A stretch of DNA of 64,000 bases. Source: Streptomyces sp. 549. Lineage in GTDB: Bacteria > Actinomycetota > Actinomycetes > Streptomycetales > Streptomycetaceae. Positions within the stretch are counted from its first letter, which is position 1; each line of letters begins with the position of its first letter. The notes under the pieces were generated by a model that was given only the letters and a program-made list of their open reading frames with translations, had not been told where the DNA came from and made no database searches. The stretch spans positions 186,001 through 250,000 of the forward strand of contig NZ_JASKMT010000005.1 in the NCBI RefSeq assembly GCF_030124175.1, read 5' to 3'. The position numbers and the translations under genes were made by a program. Positions 1 to 10,977 of the stretch are shown piece after piece.

Positions 1-1
1 G

Positions 2-1021
2 ATGCCCTCCCCCACCCCCGCGCCGACGCCCGACGCCGCCACCGGCACCGCCGCAGACCGTTCGGCCCGCCGGGCCGTGACACTCTTCCCCCTGCTGGTG
101 CTCGGCGCCGGCGTGCTCGGATTCGCCACACCGGCGGCGTTCGACGGCTGGACCTCCGCCGTGCCCTACCTGCTCGGCGCGGTCATGTTCACCATGGGCC
201 TGACCCTCACCCCGCCGGACTTCCGCGGCGTGCTGCGCCGCCCGTGGGCGGTCGGCGTGGCACTGCTGGCCCAGTACGCGGTGATGCCGGGCCTGGGCTG
301 GCTCGTCGCCCACGCACTGGGACTGCCGCCCGAACTGGCCGCCGGTGTCGTCCTGGTGGGCTGCGCGCCCGGCGGGACCGCGTCCAACGTCGTCACCTAC
401 CTGGCCCGCGGCGACGTGGCACTGTCGGTGTCCGTCACCACCGTCTCCACCTGCCTGGCACCACTGGTCACCCCGCCGCTCGCGCTGCTGCTGGCCGGGG
501 AGTTCCTGCCCGTGGACGCCGGCTCGATGATGGTGGACATCCTGCGGACGGTGCTGCTCCCGGTCCTGGGCGGGCTGCTCGTACGGCGACTCGCCGCCCG
601 CCGCATCGCCGCCCTGGTACCGGTGCTGCCCTGGCTCTCGGCGCTGGCGATCGCGGTCATCGTCGCCGTGGTGGTGGCCGCCAGTGCGGGCAGCCTGCGC
701 GCCGCCGCGGGCGCCGTGATGGTCGCCGTCGTGCTGCACAACGGCCTCGGCCTGGCCCTGGGTTACGCGGCCGGGCGGCTCGCCGGCCTCGACGCGCCCG
801 CCCGGCGGGCGCTGACCTTCGAGGTGGGCATGCAGAACTCCGGGCTGGCCGCGTCCCTCGCGGCAGCGCAGTTCAGTCCGCTCGCCGCCCTGCCCGCCGC
901 GGTGTTCTCCGTGTGGCACAACATCTCGGGCTCGCTGCTCGCCGCCCTCTTCGCCCGCAGCTCGCGGGCCACCGCCGCACCCCGCGAAGGGGACACGCCA
1001 GACACACCGGACACAGTGTGA
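2..1021 (+). CDS. Bile acid:sodium symporter (BASS) family transporter
   Basis: This is a 339-residue polytopic membrane protein. After a short Pro/Ala-rich N-terminus it has about nine or ten hydrophobic segments. It matches the bile acid:sodium symporter fold (SBF family), with small-residue crossover regions such as GCAPGGTASNVVTYLARGD near residues 120-140 and FEVGMQNSGLAASLA near residue 275. Bacterial members co-transport organic anions such as pantoate or 2-keto acids with sodium; the substrate here cannot be read from sequence. The ATG is the second base of the window, so a start further upstream cannot be excluded. It converges on argR, with 71 bp of repetitive DNA between the two stops. 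Confidence 0.85.
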   Translation: MPSPTPAPTPDAATGTAADRSARRAVTLFPLLVLGAGVLGFATPAAFDGWTSAVPYLLGAVMFTMGLTLTPPDFRGVLRRPWAVGVALLAQYAVMPGLGWLVAHALGLPPELAAGVVLVGCAPGGTASNVVTYLARGDVALSVSVTTVSTCLAPLVTPPLALLLAGEFLPVDAGSMMVDILRTVLLPVLGGLLVRRLAARRIAALVPVLPWLSALAIAVIVAVVVAASAGSLRAAAGAVMVAVVLHNGLGLALGYAAGRLAGLDAPARRALTFEVGMQNSGLAASLAAAQFSPLAALPAAVFSVWHNISGSLLAALFARSSRATAAPREGDTPDTPDTV

Positions 1022-1057
1022 CGTTCGGCCCGACGTTCGACCGTGCAGGGCTTCCAA

Positions 1058-1108
1058 CTCAGCCTGACGTTCGACTCAGCGTGACCTTCAGCTCAGCGTG
1101 ACTTCTGG
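1058..1108. repeat. Three tandem 17-bp repeats
   Basis: Three abutting 17-base units lie at 1058-1074, 1075-1091 and 1092-1108. The second reads CTCAGCGTGACCTTCAG and the others differ at a few positions. Copies 1 and 2 are intergenic; copy 3 contains the argR stop codon and the last argR codons. The shared core GACGTTCG also occurs at about 1019-1026 and 1032-1039. No function is evident. Confidence 0.7.
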
Positions 1109-1620
1109 GCGAGGCGCAGGAGATGGTCGGCGAGCGTCTGGCCGCCGTCCGGGGAACGACTGATCAGCAGCAGCGTGTCGTCTCCCGCCAGGGTGCCGAT
1201 GATCTCGTGGACCTCGGCCTGGTCGATGGCGGAGGCGAAGAACTGGGCGGCCCCCGGCGGGGTGCGCAGCACCACCAGGTTGGCCGACGCCTCCGCGGAG
1301 ATGAGCAGTTCCCCGGCGAGTCGCGCCATGCGCGCCTCGCTGGCCGACTCGCCCATCGGCGCCCGCGGGGTGCGGTCGCCGCCCTCCCCCGGCACCGCGT
1401 AGATCAGCTCTCCGCCGGAGTTGCGGATCTTCACCGCGCCCAGCTCGTCGAGGTCCCGCGAGAGCGTGGCCTGGGTGACGCTCAGGCCGTCGTCGGCGAG
1501 GAGTTTGGCCAGCTGGCTCTGGGAGCGCACCGGCAGCCGGTTGAGGATGTCCACGATCCGGCGGTGCCGGGCCGTCCTCGTCTGCGGCACGGCCTGGCCG
1601 CTGTGCTGCTCCTCGATCAT
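1093..1620 (-). CDS. argR: Arginine repressor ArgR
   Basis: This is a 175-residue ArgR-type regulator. The N-terminal winged helix (about residues 20-85) contains the SQSQLAKLL and [16 protein letters not shown] segments typical of ArgR. The C-terminal half carries the arginine-binding and oligomerisation signature GTLAGDDT at residues 142-149. In this family arginine drives hexamer formation and binding to ARG boxes, repressing arginine biosynthesis. The ATG at 1620 is chosen because the protein then begins like known ArgR and lies 2 bp from the argD stop at 1623. The open frame continues upstream inside argD but that extension is not ArgR-like. It is the last gene of argCJBDR, so the repressor is autoregulated through the argC operator. 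Confidence 0.95.
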   Translation of the reverse strand: MIEEQHSGQAVPQTRTARHRRIVDILNRLPVRSQSQLAKLLADDGLSVTQATLSRDLDELGAVKIRNSGGELIYAVPGEGGDRTPRAPMGESASEARMARLAGELLISAEASANLVVLRTPPGAAQFFASAIDQAEVHEIIGTLAGDDTLLLISRSPDGGQTLADHLLRLAQKSR

Positions 1621-1622
1621 GG

Positions 1623-2812
<1,190 letters not shown>

Positions 2813-2816
<4 letters not shown>

Positions 2817-3712
2817 ACGGGCTCCCCCTCGTCCGGCACGACCATGGTGCCGATTCCCTCGTCGGTGAAGATCTCCAGCAGGATCGAGTGCTGCACCCGG
2901 CCGTCGATGACGCGGGCGGTGTGCACCCCGTTGCGCACGGCGTGCAGGCAGCCCTCCATCTTCGGCACCATGCCGCTGGCCAGGTCCGGCAGCAGCTTCT
3001 CCAGCTGGCTGACGGTGAGCCGGCTGATCACGTCGTCACTGTTCGGCCAGTCCGCGTACAGGCCCTCCACGTCGGTCAGCACCATCAGCGTCTCCGCGTC
3101 CAGCGCCGCGGCGAGTGCCGCGGCGGCCGTGTCGGCGTTGACGTTGTAGACGTGGGTGCCGTCCTCGCTGCGGGCGATGGACGACACGACCGGGATGCGG
3201 CCGTCGTCCAGCAGGGCCTGCACGGCTCCGGTGTCGACTGCGGTGATGTCGCCGACCCGGCCGATGTCGACCCGCTCGCCGTCGATGTCGGCGTAGCGCT
3301 GCACGGCGGTGAGGGTGCGGGCGTCCTCGCCGGTCATGCCGACCGCCCACGGCCCGTGCTGGTTGAGCAGGCCGACCAGGTCGCGCTGCACCTGCCCGGC
3401 GAGGACCATGCGCACCACGTCCATCGTCTCCGGCGTGGTGACGCGCAGCCCCGCCTTGAACTCCGAGACCAGGCCGAGCCGGTCGAGCTGCGCGTTGATC
3501 TGCGGGCCGCCTCCGTGCACGACCACCGGGCGCAGCCCGGCGTGCCGCAGGAAGACGACGTCCTGCGCGAAGGCCGCCTTCAGCTCCTCGTCGACCATCG
3601 CGTTGCCGCCGAACTTGATGACGACCGTCTTGCCGTGGTGCCGGGTCAGCCAGGGCAGCGCCTCGATGAGGGTGCGGGCCTTGGGCAGCGCGGTGTGCTT
3701 GCGGGCGCTCAT
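2813..3712 (-). CDS. argB: Acetylglutamate kinase
   Basis: This 299-residue amino-acid kinase phosphorylates N-acetylglutamate, the second step of arginine synthesis. The N-terminal KFGGNAM motif (from Lys33) and the VHGGGPQ loop (residues 65-71) form the nucleotide and substrate sites. The roughly 20-residue N-terminal helix ahead of the kinase core is the element that makes hexameric, arginine-inhibited enzymes in this family, so feedback control is likely. Four-base overlaps (ATGA) join it to argJ upstream and argD downstream. Confidence 0.96.
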
Positions 3713-4860
3713 GACGAGTACGCGCTGTTCTCGTGGACGTAGTCGGCCGTCAGGTCGTTCGTCCAGATGACGGCCGACTCCTCCCCCGCGGCGAGGTCGG
3801 CGGTGATGCGCACCTCGCGGTAGCGCATGTCGACCAGGTCCCGGTCCTCACCGACGCTGCCGTCCCGGCATACCCAGACGCCGTTGATCGCGACGGACAG
3901 CCGGTCGGGCTCGAAGCGGGCGGAGGTCGTGCCGATCGCGGACAGCACCCGGCCCCAGTTGGGGTCCTCTCCGTGCAGCGCGCACTTCAGCAGGTTGTTG
4001 CGGGCGATGGACCGGCCGACCTCGACGGCGTCGTCCTCGCTGGCCGCGCCCACCACCTCGATGCGGACGTCCTTCGAGGCGCCCTCGGCGTCGCGGATCA
4101 GCTGCTGGGCCAGGTCGTCGCAGACCGCGCGCACCGCCTCGGCGAAGTCCCCGGGCGCCGGGGTGAGGCCGGAGGCGCCGGAGGCGAGCAGCAGCACGGT
4201 GTCGTTGGTGGACATGCAGCCGTCGGAGTCGATCCGGTCGAAGGTGGTGCGGGTGGCGTCCCGCAGCGCCTTGTCGAGGTCGGCGGCCGGCACGTCGGCG
4301 TCGGTGGTGAGCACCACCAGCATGGTGGCCAGCCCCGGCGCGAGCATGCCCGCGCCCTTGGCCATGCCGCCGACCGTCCAGCCGTCGCTGCGGACGGCGG
4401 CCGTCTTGTGCACGGAGTCGGTGGTCTTGATGGCGATGGCCGCGTCGGTACCGCCGTCGTGCGACAACCGGCCCGCGGCCTCGTCGACGCCGGGCAGCAG
4501 TTTGTCCATCGGCAGCCGGATGCCGATCAGCCCCGTGGAGGCGACGGCCACCTCACCCGCGCTGCCGCCCAGGGCCGCGGCGACGTGCTCGGCGGTGGCG
4601 TGCGTGTCCTGGAAGCCGAGTGGCCCGGTGCAGGCGTTGGCGCCGCCCGAGTTGAGCACGACCGCGGAGACCCTGCCGCCCCGCAGCACCGTCTCGGACC
4701 ACAGCACGGGTGCGGCCTTGACCCGGTTGGAGGTGAAGACCCCCGCCGCCGCCAGACGCGGCCCCTCGTTGACCACCAGGGCCAGGTCGGGGTCGCCGCT
4801 CTCCTTGATCCCGGCTGCGATGCCCGCAGCCGTGAACCCCTTCGCCGCTGTCACGCTCAC
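3709..4860 (-). CDS. argJ: Bifunctional ornithine acetyltransferase/N-acetylglutamate synthase
   Basis: This 383-residue ArgJ transfers acetyl from N-acetylornithine to glutamate, recycling the acetyl group; many members also make N-acetylglutamate from acetyl-CoA. The self-cleavage site is visible in [10 protein letters not shown]: cleavage falls between Ala178 and the new N-terminal nucleophile Thr179, giving alpha and beta chains. The STG segment near residue 109 fits the oxyanion site. The start is GTG at 4860, preceded by GAGGAG. A 115-bp gap separates it from argC, the only real gap inside the operon. Confidence 0.95.
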   Translation of the reverse strand: MSVTAAKGFTAAGIAAGIKESGDPDLALVVNEGPRLAAAGVFTSNRVKAAPVLWSETVLRGGRVSAVVLNSGGANACTGPLGFQDTHATAEHVAAALGGSAGEVAVASTGLIGIRLPMDKLLPGVDEAAGRLSHDGGTDAAIAIKTTDSVHKTAAVRSDGWTVGGMAKGAGMLAPGLATMLVVLTTDADVPAADLDKALRDATRTTFDRIDSDGCMSTNDTVLLLASGASGLTPAPGDFAEAVRAVCDDLAQQLIRDAEGASKDVRIEVVGAASEDDAVEVGRSIARNNLLKCALHGEDPNWGRVLSAIGTTSARFEPDRLSVAINGVWVCRDGSVGEDRDLVDMRYREVRITADLAAGEESAVIWTNDLTADYVHENSAYSS

Positions 4861-4975
4861 TGCGTCTCCTCGTCTGCTTCTCCCCCGCCGCCGCGCCGCG
4901 GCGAGGCGGGTGTGCTCTGGTGGCTGTGCGGAACCGTTCCCGTGCGGTGCGCCGACACGGGTGCCGACGACCTGA

Positions 4976-6072
<1,097 letters not shown>

Positions 6073-6154
6073 TCGGGCCCGAGTCGGGCCCGAGTACCCC
6101 ATGTGTTACCGAGCGGCCGAGCCGGCCCTTGAGCGTCGTCTCCGGTTGGGCGGC

Positions 6155-6619
6155 ATGTCACGGGCCTCGCTGCTACGGTTCGGCGGTGACGCGGGGGCGA
6201 TCGTGGGCAAGGTGAACAGAGGCGAGGACGGGGTGCTCGAACCGCGCCTGCGCCTGGGTGAGGTCGTGGCGCGCGGGGCGGCATCCGGAGCGGGGGCGGC
6301 ACTCTGCGTGGTCGTCGCCGCGTTCGTCTTCCAGAAGCACGACGACCGCGTCGACTTCCTGGAGGCGACTTCCTTTCTGGGACTACTGACCGGCACGGTC
6401 TTCCTGTTGATCGGGCTGTTCTTCTGGGCCTGCAGCTTCGGGGAGGTCCTGCGCTGGCGTGACTTCCTCACCACGACCTCTCCCCACGATGTGGTCTCGA
6501 TCGCCGCGCCGTCCCTGGTCCGCGCCGGCGTGTTCCTGCTGGTGCCTGTTCCGGTCGCTTTCGGCCTGGGCGAACTCGTGGCATCGGCCGCCGGCGGCTC
6601 CTGGCTGTGGGGCACCTGA
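6155..6619 (+). CDS. Hypothetical small membrane protein
   Basis: I do not recognise this 154-residue protein. Three hydrophobic segments are visible: about residues 38-53 (ending VVVAAFVFQ), 68-88 (LTGTVFLLIGLFFWACSF) and 120-140 (AGVFLLVPVPVAFGLGELVA). The N-terminus is uncertain: ATG 6101, ATG 6155 and GTG 6203 are all in frame and none has a strong ribosome site; 6203 would still keep all three membrane segments. It is divergent from argC and lies 333 bp upstream of the SPFH pair, so a functional link to those membrane scaffolds is possible but unproven. Confidence 0.6.
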   Translation: MSRASLLRFGGDAGAIVGKVNRGEDGVLEPRLRLGEVVARGAASGAGAALCVVVAAFVFQKHDDRVDFLEATSFLGLLTGTVFLLIGLFFWACSFGEVLRWRDFLTTTSPHDVVSIAAPSLVRAGVFLLVPVPVAFGLGELVASAAGGSWLWGT

Positions 6620-6952
6620 CCGGCACTCAGCTCGGTCAGGCGTCATCCGGCGGGCAGTCGCACCTGGGCGGCAGCGCCCGTCGACGACCGGCCCCTCTCG
6701 GCGGGCGGGGCTACCGTGCGTAGGCACGAGCCCGGCGCCGGTGACGGGCCTGATCAGCGCTACCACGCTACTCATCAGTATGGTCACGATCGGCGGACCC
6801 GTCCTGTCGCTCCTGTTCCCGCCGCCGCATGTGGTGTGGGATGACTGGAACCAGGAACTCGACCACGAAGCGCACAAGGCGTGAAGGGCCCGGCCCGAGG
6901 TGCGGGCCAGACCAGTGATGCGAGCACGAGAAGAGCAAGGAAAGGGGGAACG
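6620..6952. other. 333-bp gap with a possible 47-residue membrane peptide
   Basis: There is no established gene here. A short open frame from GTG 6741 to 6884 would encode a 47-residue peptide with one hydrophobic stretch (LISMVTIGGPVLSLLF) and an acidic/His-rich tail (WDDWNQELDHEAHKA). It has no clear ribosome site. The 3' part of the gap carries the ribosome site of the first SPFH gene. Confidence 0.35.
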
Positions 6953-8665
6953 ATGGCACGAACGAAGGCGCAGAGCCTGCGGACGGTGGCCTCAGCGGTG
7001 GCCTCCGGTGCCGATCCCCGGCAGGCGGCCGAGGAGGAAGTCCGGCGGCGCACGGGGCGGTCGGTCGCTCGGCCGCAGAGCCGGGGACAGGCCGGCCAGG
7101 GACGGGACGACGCCGACGAGGAGTCGTCCGCGCCGGAGGAAGAGGGCATGGACCCGGCCGACTTTCCGGCCGCGAGGGAACAGGGCGGCTCCATCGCCAC
7201 GGTGATGGCGCAGAAGACCGTCTCTCTCGACGAGGCCGGCGAGGCGCTCAACCAGAGCGAGCAGCAGCGTGAAGGCGGCGAGCAGGTCCATGCGATCTGC
7301 CCGATGGTGCTCCCCAAGGGCCGCTCGTTCCTGAGCATGCTCCCGGTGCTGTCGCTGCTCGTCCTGGGCGCCGTGGGCACCGCGATCGTGTCGACGGTGG
7401 ACGACTCCCCTCTGACCAACCCGCTCTTCGGGCTGCACTACTGGGTCATCTCCCTGGTCGCGGTCGCCTTCGTGTGGTGGCGGCAGGGCATGGTGATGGT
7501 CCCGGACGGCTGCCAGGCGCTGATCACGCGCTTCGGGAAGCTGGAGAAGGTCGTCGGCCCCGGCCGGGTGATCCTGATCAGCCCGTGGAAGCGGGTCTCG
7601 TACATCCTCAACACCACCCGCGAGTACCCGTTCAACGCGCCGGTGCGCGAGGCTCCGACCAAGGGCGGCGTGAAGGCCTCGATCGACCTGTTCATCCAGT
7701 TCCGGATCAGCGACGCGACCGAGTTCGTCTACACACTGGGTGCGGTGCGCGGCTTCGAGGAGAAGCTGAGCAACGCGGTGAGCGAGACGATCCGCAGCCT
7801 CATCTACGAGCAGGAGGCCGCCGGGATCTACGACATGGTCGGCGAGGACACCGGCCGGCTCCTCGAGCAGCTGAACCAGCAGTTCCGGCCCGCGGTGGAG
7901 CTGACCAACGCCAACATCACGCATGCGGAGCCCTCCGACCGCAACTACCGGATGGACCTGGCCGCCCCGGAGATGGTGCGGATGGCGAAGGAGGCGTACA
8001 CCCACGAGTACGCGCTGATGCTCCGCAAGGAGCAGGACGAGGGCGACCTGAGCAAGGAGCTGGCAACCAGCCACGAGACGCTCTCCGCGATCCACGCCGA
8101 CATCGCCCAGTACCAGGCCCAGATGGACACCGCCGTGGAGCGTGAGACCAACCGCGCCCAGGCCCTCGCCCGCCAGCGCTATGTACAGGCCGAGTCCGAG
8201 GCGAAGGCCAACGCGGCGCTGCTGGAGGCGCAGGCCCTCGACATCCGCGCGGTCACCGCGGCCGAGGCTCCCGAGATCCTCGAGTACCGCTACCAGCAGC
8301 AGATCCTCGACACCCTCGAGCAGGTCGCCGACCATCTGCCGCGCCTCGTCCGCATCGGCGGCTCGGCGGACGGCGACGGCGCCGCCGGGGTCGACTTCCT
8401 GCAGCTGGCCCGGGAGATGGTCGGCGAGCGCGGCGAGGAGCTGTTCAGCGAGGCGGACATGACCGCCATGCGCGGGCAACTCGCCGCCATCGGCGAGCGC
8501 ATCGCCGGACGCGAGGACGAGATCGTGGTGCTGCTCCAGGCCGAGCGGCCCACCGTGCCGTCGGCCGAGGGCGGAGCGCCGACGAGCGCTTCGGCCGGTC
8601 AGGAGACCGCCGAGCAGGCGAAGGCGTCCGAGGTTCCCGACTTCTCCGAGGAGGCCGGTCAGTGA
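6953..8665 (+). CDS. SPFH/band-7 domain protein A
   Basis: This is a 570-residue SPFH (stomatin/prohibitin/flotillin/HflKC) protein. Residues 1-115 are charged and probably disordered. Two membrane segments follow at about 122-148 and 160-178, then the SPFH domain begins at VPDGCQALITRFGKLEKVVGPG. Residues from about 345 to 460 are rich in Glu/Gln/Ala/Arg and should form the usual coiled coil, followed by a long acidic tail. Such proteins assemble into membrane cages or microdomains. The ATG at 6953 is chosen for the ribosome site GGAAAGGGGGAAC; an upstream in-frame ATG at 6881 lacks one. The stop overlaps the next SPFH gene by four bases, so the two are co-translated and probably hetero-oligomerise, as HflK and HflC do. 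Confidence 0.85.
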   Translation: MARTKAQSLRTVASAVASGADPRQAAEEEVRRRTGRSVARPQSRGQAGQGRDDADEESSAPEEEGMDPADFPAAREQGGSIATVMAQKTVSLDEAGEALNQSEQQREGGEQVHAICPMVLPKGRSFLSMLPVLSLLVLGAVGTAIVSTVDDSPLTNPLFGLHYWVISLVAVAFVWWRQGMVMVPDGCQALITRFGKLEKVVGPGRVILISPWKRVSYILNTTREYPFNAPVREAPTKGGVKASIDLFIQFRISDATEFVYTLGAVRGFEEKLSNAVSETIRSLIYEQEAAGIYDMVGEDTGRLLEQLNQQFRPAVELTNANITHAEPSDRNYRMDLAAPEMVRMAKEAYTHEYALMLRKEQDEGDLSKELATSHETLSAIHADIAQYQAQMDTAVERETNRAQALARQRYVQAESEAKANAALLEAQALDIRAVTAAEAPEILEYRYQQQILDTLEQVADHLPRLVRIGGSADGDGAAGVDFLQLAREMVGERGEELFSEADMTAMRGQLAAIGERIAGREDEIVVLLQAERPTVPSAEGGAPTSASAGQETAEQAKASEVPDFSEEAGQ

Positions 8666-9987
8666 GTACCGCACGCATGAACCGCAGGTCGGTCATCTCC
8701 GAGGCGGTCGCGCCCTGGAGCGACATCGCCCAGCTGCTGCGCGGCGGCGAGGCCGGCACGCTGATCCCGGTCATCATCCCCCGCAACCGGCGCCGGCTGT
8801 GGTGGATGCTGCCCCTGTGGCTCGGCCTGTTCGCGCTGCTCACGGGCGTGATGCTGTCGCTGCGCGGGGCGGACTCCGACGGCGCGGCGGACCTCGCCTA
8901 CGGTGCACTCGCCGGACTCGCCTACGCGACCGGCGGCCTGCTCCTGATCATCGGCGCGCTGTGGTGGTGGCGATCCTCGATCGTCGAGATCGAGCAGGGC
9001 ACCAACGGCGTCCTCACTCGCTACGGTGCGGTCACCCGCACCCTGGACGCCGGCCGCCACTACCTCTGGCACCCCTGGTCGAGGGTGGACTTCGTGGTCG
9101 ACACGGCCACCGAGATCCCGTACTCCGCCCCGGTGATGGCCTGCCCGACGCAGGAGAACGTCCCGCTGCGGTCGATCGAGTTCTTCCTGAAGTTCCGCAT
9201 CACGGACGCGGTCCGGTTCGTCCGCACGATCGGCGCGGGCAACTTCGACCTGGTCCTGTCCAGCGCCGTCCAGGACGCCATCCGCCAGCGCGCCCGCCAG
9301 ATGCGCACCGAGCGGGCGTACGACCTGCGCGGCTCCGACGTGGCCGACATGCAGGAGCTGCTCAACCGGCAGCTCGAGCGCTACGGCGTGCGCATCACCG
9401 GCTCCAACATCCCGGACGTCCAGCTGCCGACGCAGTACCAGCAGCATCTGGCGACCAGGGAGCGGGTCGCCAAGGAGCGCACGGCGTACGAGCAGGAGTG
9501 GGGGCTGACCCGCAAGCGCCGTATCGACAGCCTCGGCATGGACATCGAGCGGGCCAAGAAGGTGCGCGACGCGCGCATCGTCGAGGTGAAGGCCGCGCTC
9601 AACAACGCCCGCGAACAGGTTGCCCAGCTGCTGGAGGAGCAGGAGACCAACGCCCAGCGGGTCCGTTTCGAGATCGAGACCCGCGGTCGCAGCGGCCTGA
9701 TCTCCGCCGAGAACGAGGCCCGCGCCCAGCGCGCCCTCGCCAAGGCATACCGCGACAACCGCGCGGTGCTCCAGTACGAGCTTGCCCGCCGCCGCCTCGA
9801 AGTGGGCGCGGAGCTGGCGTCGAAGGCACCGCAGCCGGTGGTCGTACGCACCGATGGCGGCAGCGGTGACACCTCGGCGCTCTCGACGCTGCTCGCCGCG
9901 CAGCTGCTGCCGCGGATGACGGCGCTGCCCGCGGCTCCGACGCGGCACTTCAAGGACGGGCAACCGGACGGGGACGACAACGCCTGA
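8662..9987 (+). CDS. SPFH/band-7 domain protein B
   Basis: This 441-residue SPFH protein is coupled to its upstream paralogue through a GTGA overlap. It has a short cytoplasmic start, two membrane segments at about residues 44-66 and 75-97, then an SPFH domain starting at IVEIEQGTNGVLTRYGAVTRTLDAG. A long charged coiled coil runs from about 285 to 400. It lacks the disordered N-terminal region and long acidic tail of protein A, so the two are not recent copies. A very strong terminator hairpin follows 32 bp after the stop, making this the end of the unit. Function beyond membrane scaffolding cannot be read from sequence. Confidence 0.85.
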   Translation: MSTARMNRRSVISEAVAPWSDIAQLLRGGEAGTLIPVIIPRNRRRLWWMLPLWLGLFALLTGVMLSLRGADSDGAADLAYGALAGLAYATGGLLLIIGALWWWRSSIVEIEQGTNGVLTRYGAVTRTLDAGRHYLWHPWSRVDFVVDTATEIPYSAPVMACPTQENVPLRSIEFFLKFRITDAVRFVRTIGAGNFDLVLSSAVQDAIRQRARQMRTERAYDLRGSDVADMQELLNRQLERYGVRITGSNIPDVQLPTQYQQHLATRERVAKERTAYEQEWGLTRKRRIDSLGMDIERAKKVRDARIVEVKAALNNAREQVAQLLEEQETNAQRVRFEIETRGRSGLISAENEARAQRALAKAYRDNRAVLQYELARRRLEVGAELASKAPQPVVVRTDGGSGDTSALSTLLAAQLLPRMTALPAAPTRHFKDGQPDGDDNA

Positions 9988-10019
9988 GGCGGGCGTCGCC
10001 CCGCCACGTTCAGCCCGGC

Positions 10020-10056
10020 GGCTCCCGGCTCCGAACTCTCCTCGGAGCCGGGAGCC
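10020..10056 (+). terminator. Perfect 15-bp hairpin after the SPFH pair
   Basis: The arms 10020-10034 (GGCTCCCGGCTCCGA) and 10042-10056 are exact reverse complements with a 7-base loop. It lies just after the second SPFH stop and has no T-tract, as is usual for Streptomyces terminators. Confidence 0.85.
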
Positions 10057-10477
10057 GCCGTTGCCGTTCTCTGGGCCCGCACCTGGACAGCTGCCCGTTG
10101 GGCAGGGGACATCAAGGGGCCCGGCGGATTACTCGTGACAATTGCGGTTGCCGGAGGGATGAGGTACGCGCGGGGAGGCGGGCTGACACCGAGGAAGCAG
10201 ACGGCTCGTGAACGGGTGAGATCGGAGGCCGCGGAGCGGTTCGCGCGGGCACCGTGCAGACGGACACCGCAGGTGCGGGTGAGGGCCCGAACCGGGAACG
10301 GCTCTCCGTTGCGGAACTGCTCTGGTACGAGAGCGGCGAACGATCGCGTCTGATCCACCGGTTGCACGTGTACCGGGAGCGGAAGGGCAAGGCGAAGAGC
10401 TTCACCTGGCAGGGCTGCCGCGACCTGATCGTCGAAACGCACAGCCCGCCCCAGAGATCTCGGTCGCAGCGGGTGCG
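10057..10477. other. 421-bp stretch without a convincing gene
   Basis: The region lies between two strong hairpins. A plus-strand frame from GTG 10254 contains a coding-looking stretch (residues about 14-62, including AELLWYESGERSR and SFTWQGCRDLIVE) whose third-position GC is high but lower than in neighbouring genes. The frame then runs as Ser/Arg/Pro-rich sequence into the antisense of the cold-shock gene. It may be the remnant of an unknown gene; I cannot assign it. Confidence 0.3.
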
Positions 10478-10524
10478 ACCGAGTGCCGCAGTTGGCGGCT
10501 CTTGCCCACTGCGGCACTCGGTCC
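10478..10524 (-). terminator. Perfect 16-bp hairpin after the cold-shock gene
   Basis: Arms 10478-10493 (GACCGAGTGCCGCAGT) and 10509-10524 are exact reverse complements around a 15-base loop. The hairpin begins 10 bp beyond the cold-shock stop codon and is the obvious terminator for that gene; it would also stop readthrough from the plus strand. Confidence 0.85.
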
Positions 10525-10533
10525 GCGAGCGGC

Positions 10534-10746
10534 CTACTCCGAGCGGACCTGCGCGGCCTGCATGCCCTTCTGCCCGTGCTCAGCGATGAACGAGACGCTC
10601 TGGCCTTCCTTGAGGGACTTGAAACCATCGGACTCGATGGCCTTGAAATGTACGAAGAGGTCGTCACCGCCCCCGTGCGGGGTGATGAAGCCGAATCCCT
10701 TCTCGTCGTTGAACCACTTGACCGTGCCGGATTGCCGGTTGGACAT
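10534..10746 (-). CDS. Cold-shock domain protein (CspA family)
   Basis: This 70-residue single-domain cold-shock protein binds single-stranded RNA/DNA and acts as an RNA chaperone. RNP1 (KGFGFI, residues 16-21) and RNP2 (LFVHF, residues 30-34) are intact. The ATG at 10746 follows GGAGTGGGC and gives the normal family length; the longer open frame upstream is not Csp-like. It is monocistronic with its own hairpin terminator. Confidence 0.95.
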   Translation of the reverse strand: MSNRQSGTVKWFNDEKGFGFITPHGGGDDLFVHFKAIESDGFKSLKEGQSVSFIAEHGQKGMQAAQVRSE

Positions 10747-10977
10747 GCCCACTCCAAGGTTGCGTGGCGACCCTGCGCCGCCAGTTGGACCTTGCCATGC
10801 GGACGCCGACGCACGCTCAGGTTCCCGCCCACATCCGCCCACCGTGACGCTCACGCGCCATGCCGAGCGCTCAGTCACGGTGTGTGACTCGAACCTTCAC
10901 CCGATGAGCGAGTTGATCTCTGCCCGGCGACGAAACCCGCTGGTGTCGGCGGAGAGCCGGTGAATAGGATCGCCGGC

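Noticed and set aside
4861..4975. A hidden gene or regulatory RNA in the 115-bp argC-argJ gap
   Set aside because: Only a 6-bp hairpin (4939-4961) is visible; no open frame or motif supports more.
10870..10910. A tRNA T-arm-like string (GGTTCGAGTC on the minus strand)
   Set aside because: The flanking bases cannot form the T-stem and no acceptor or anticodon stem is present.
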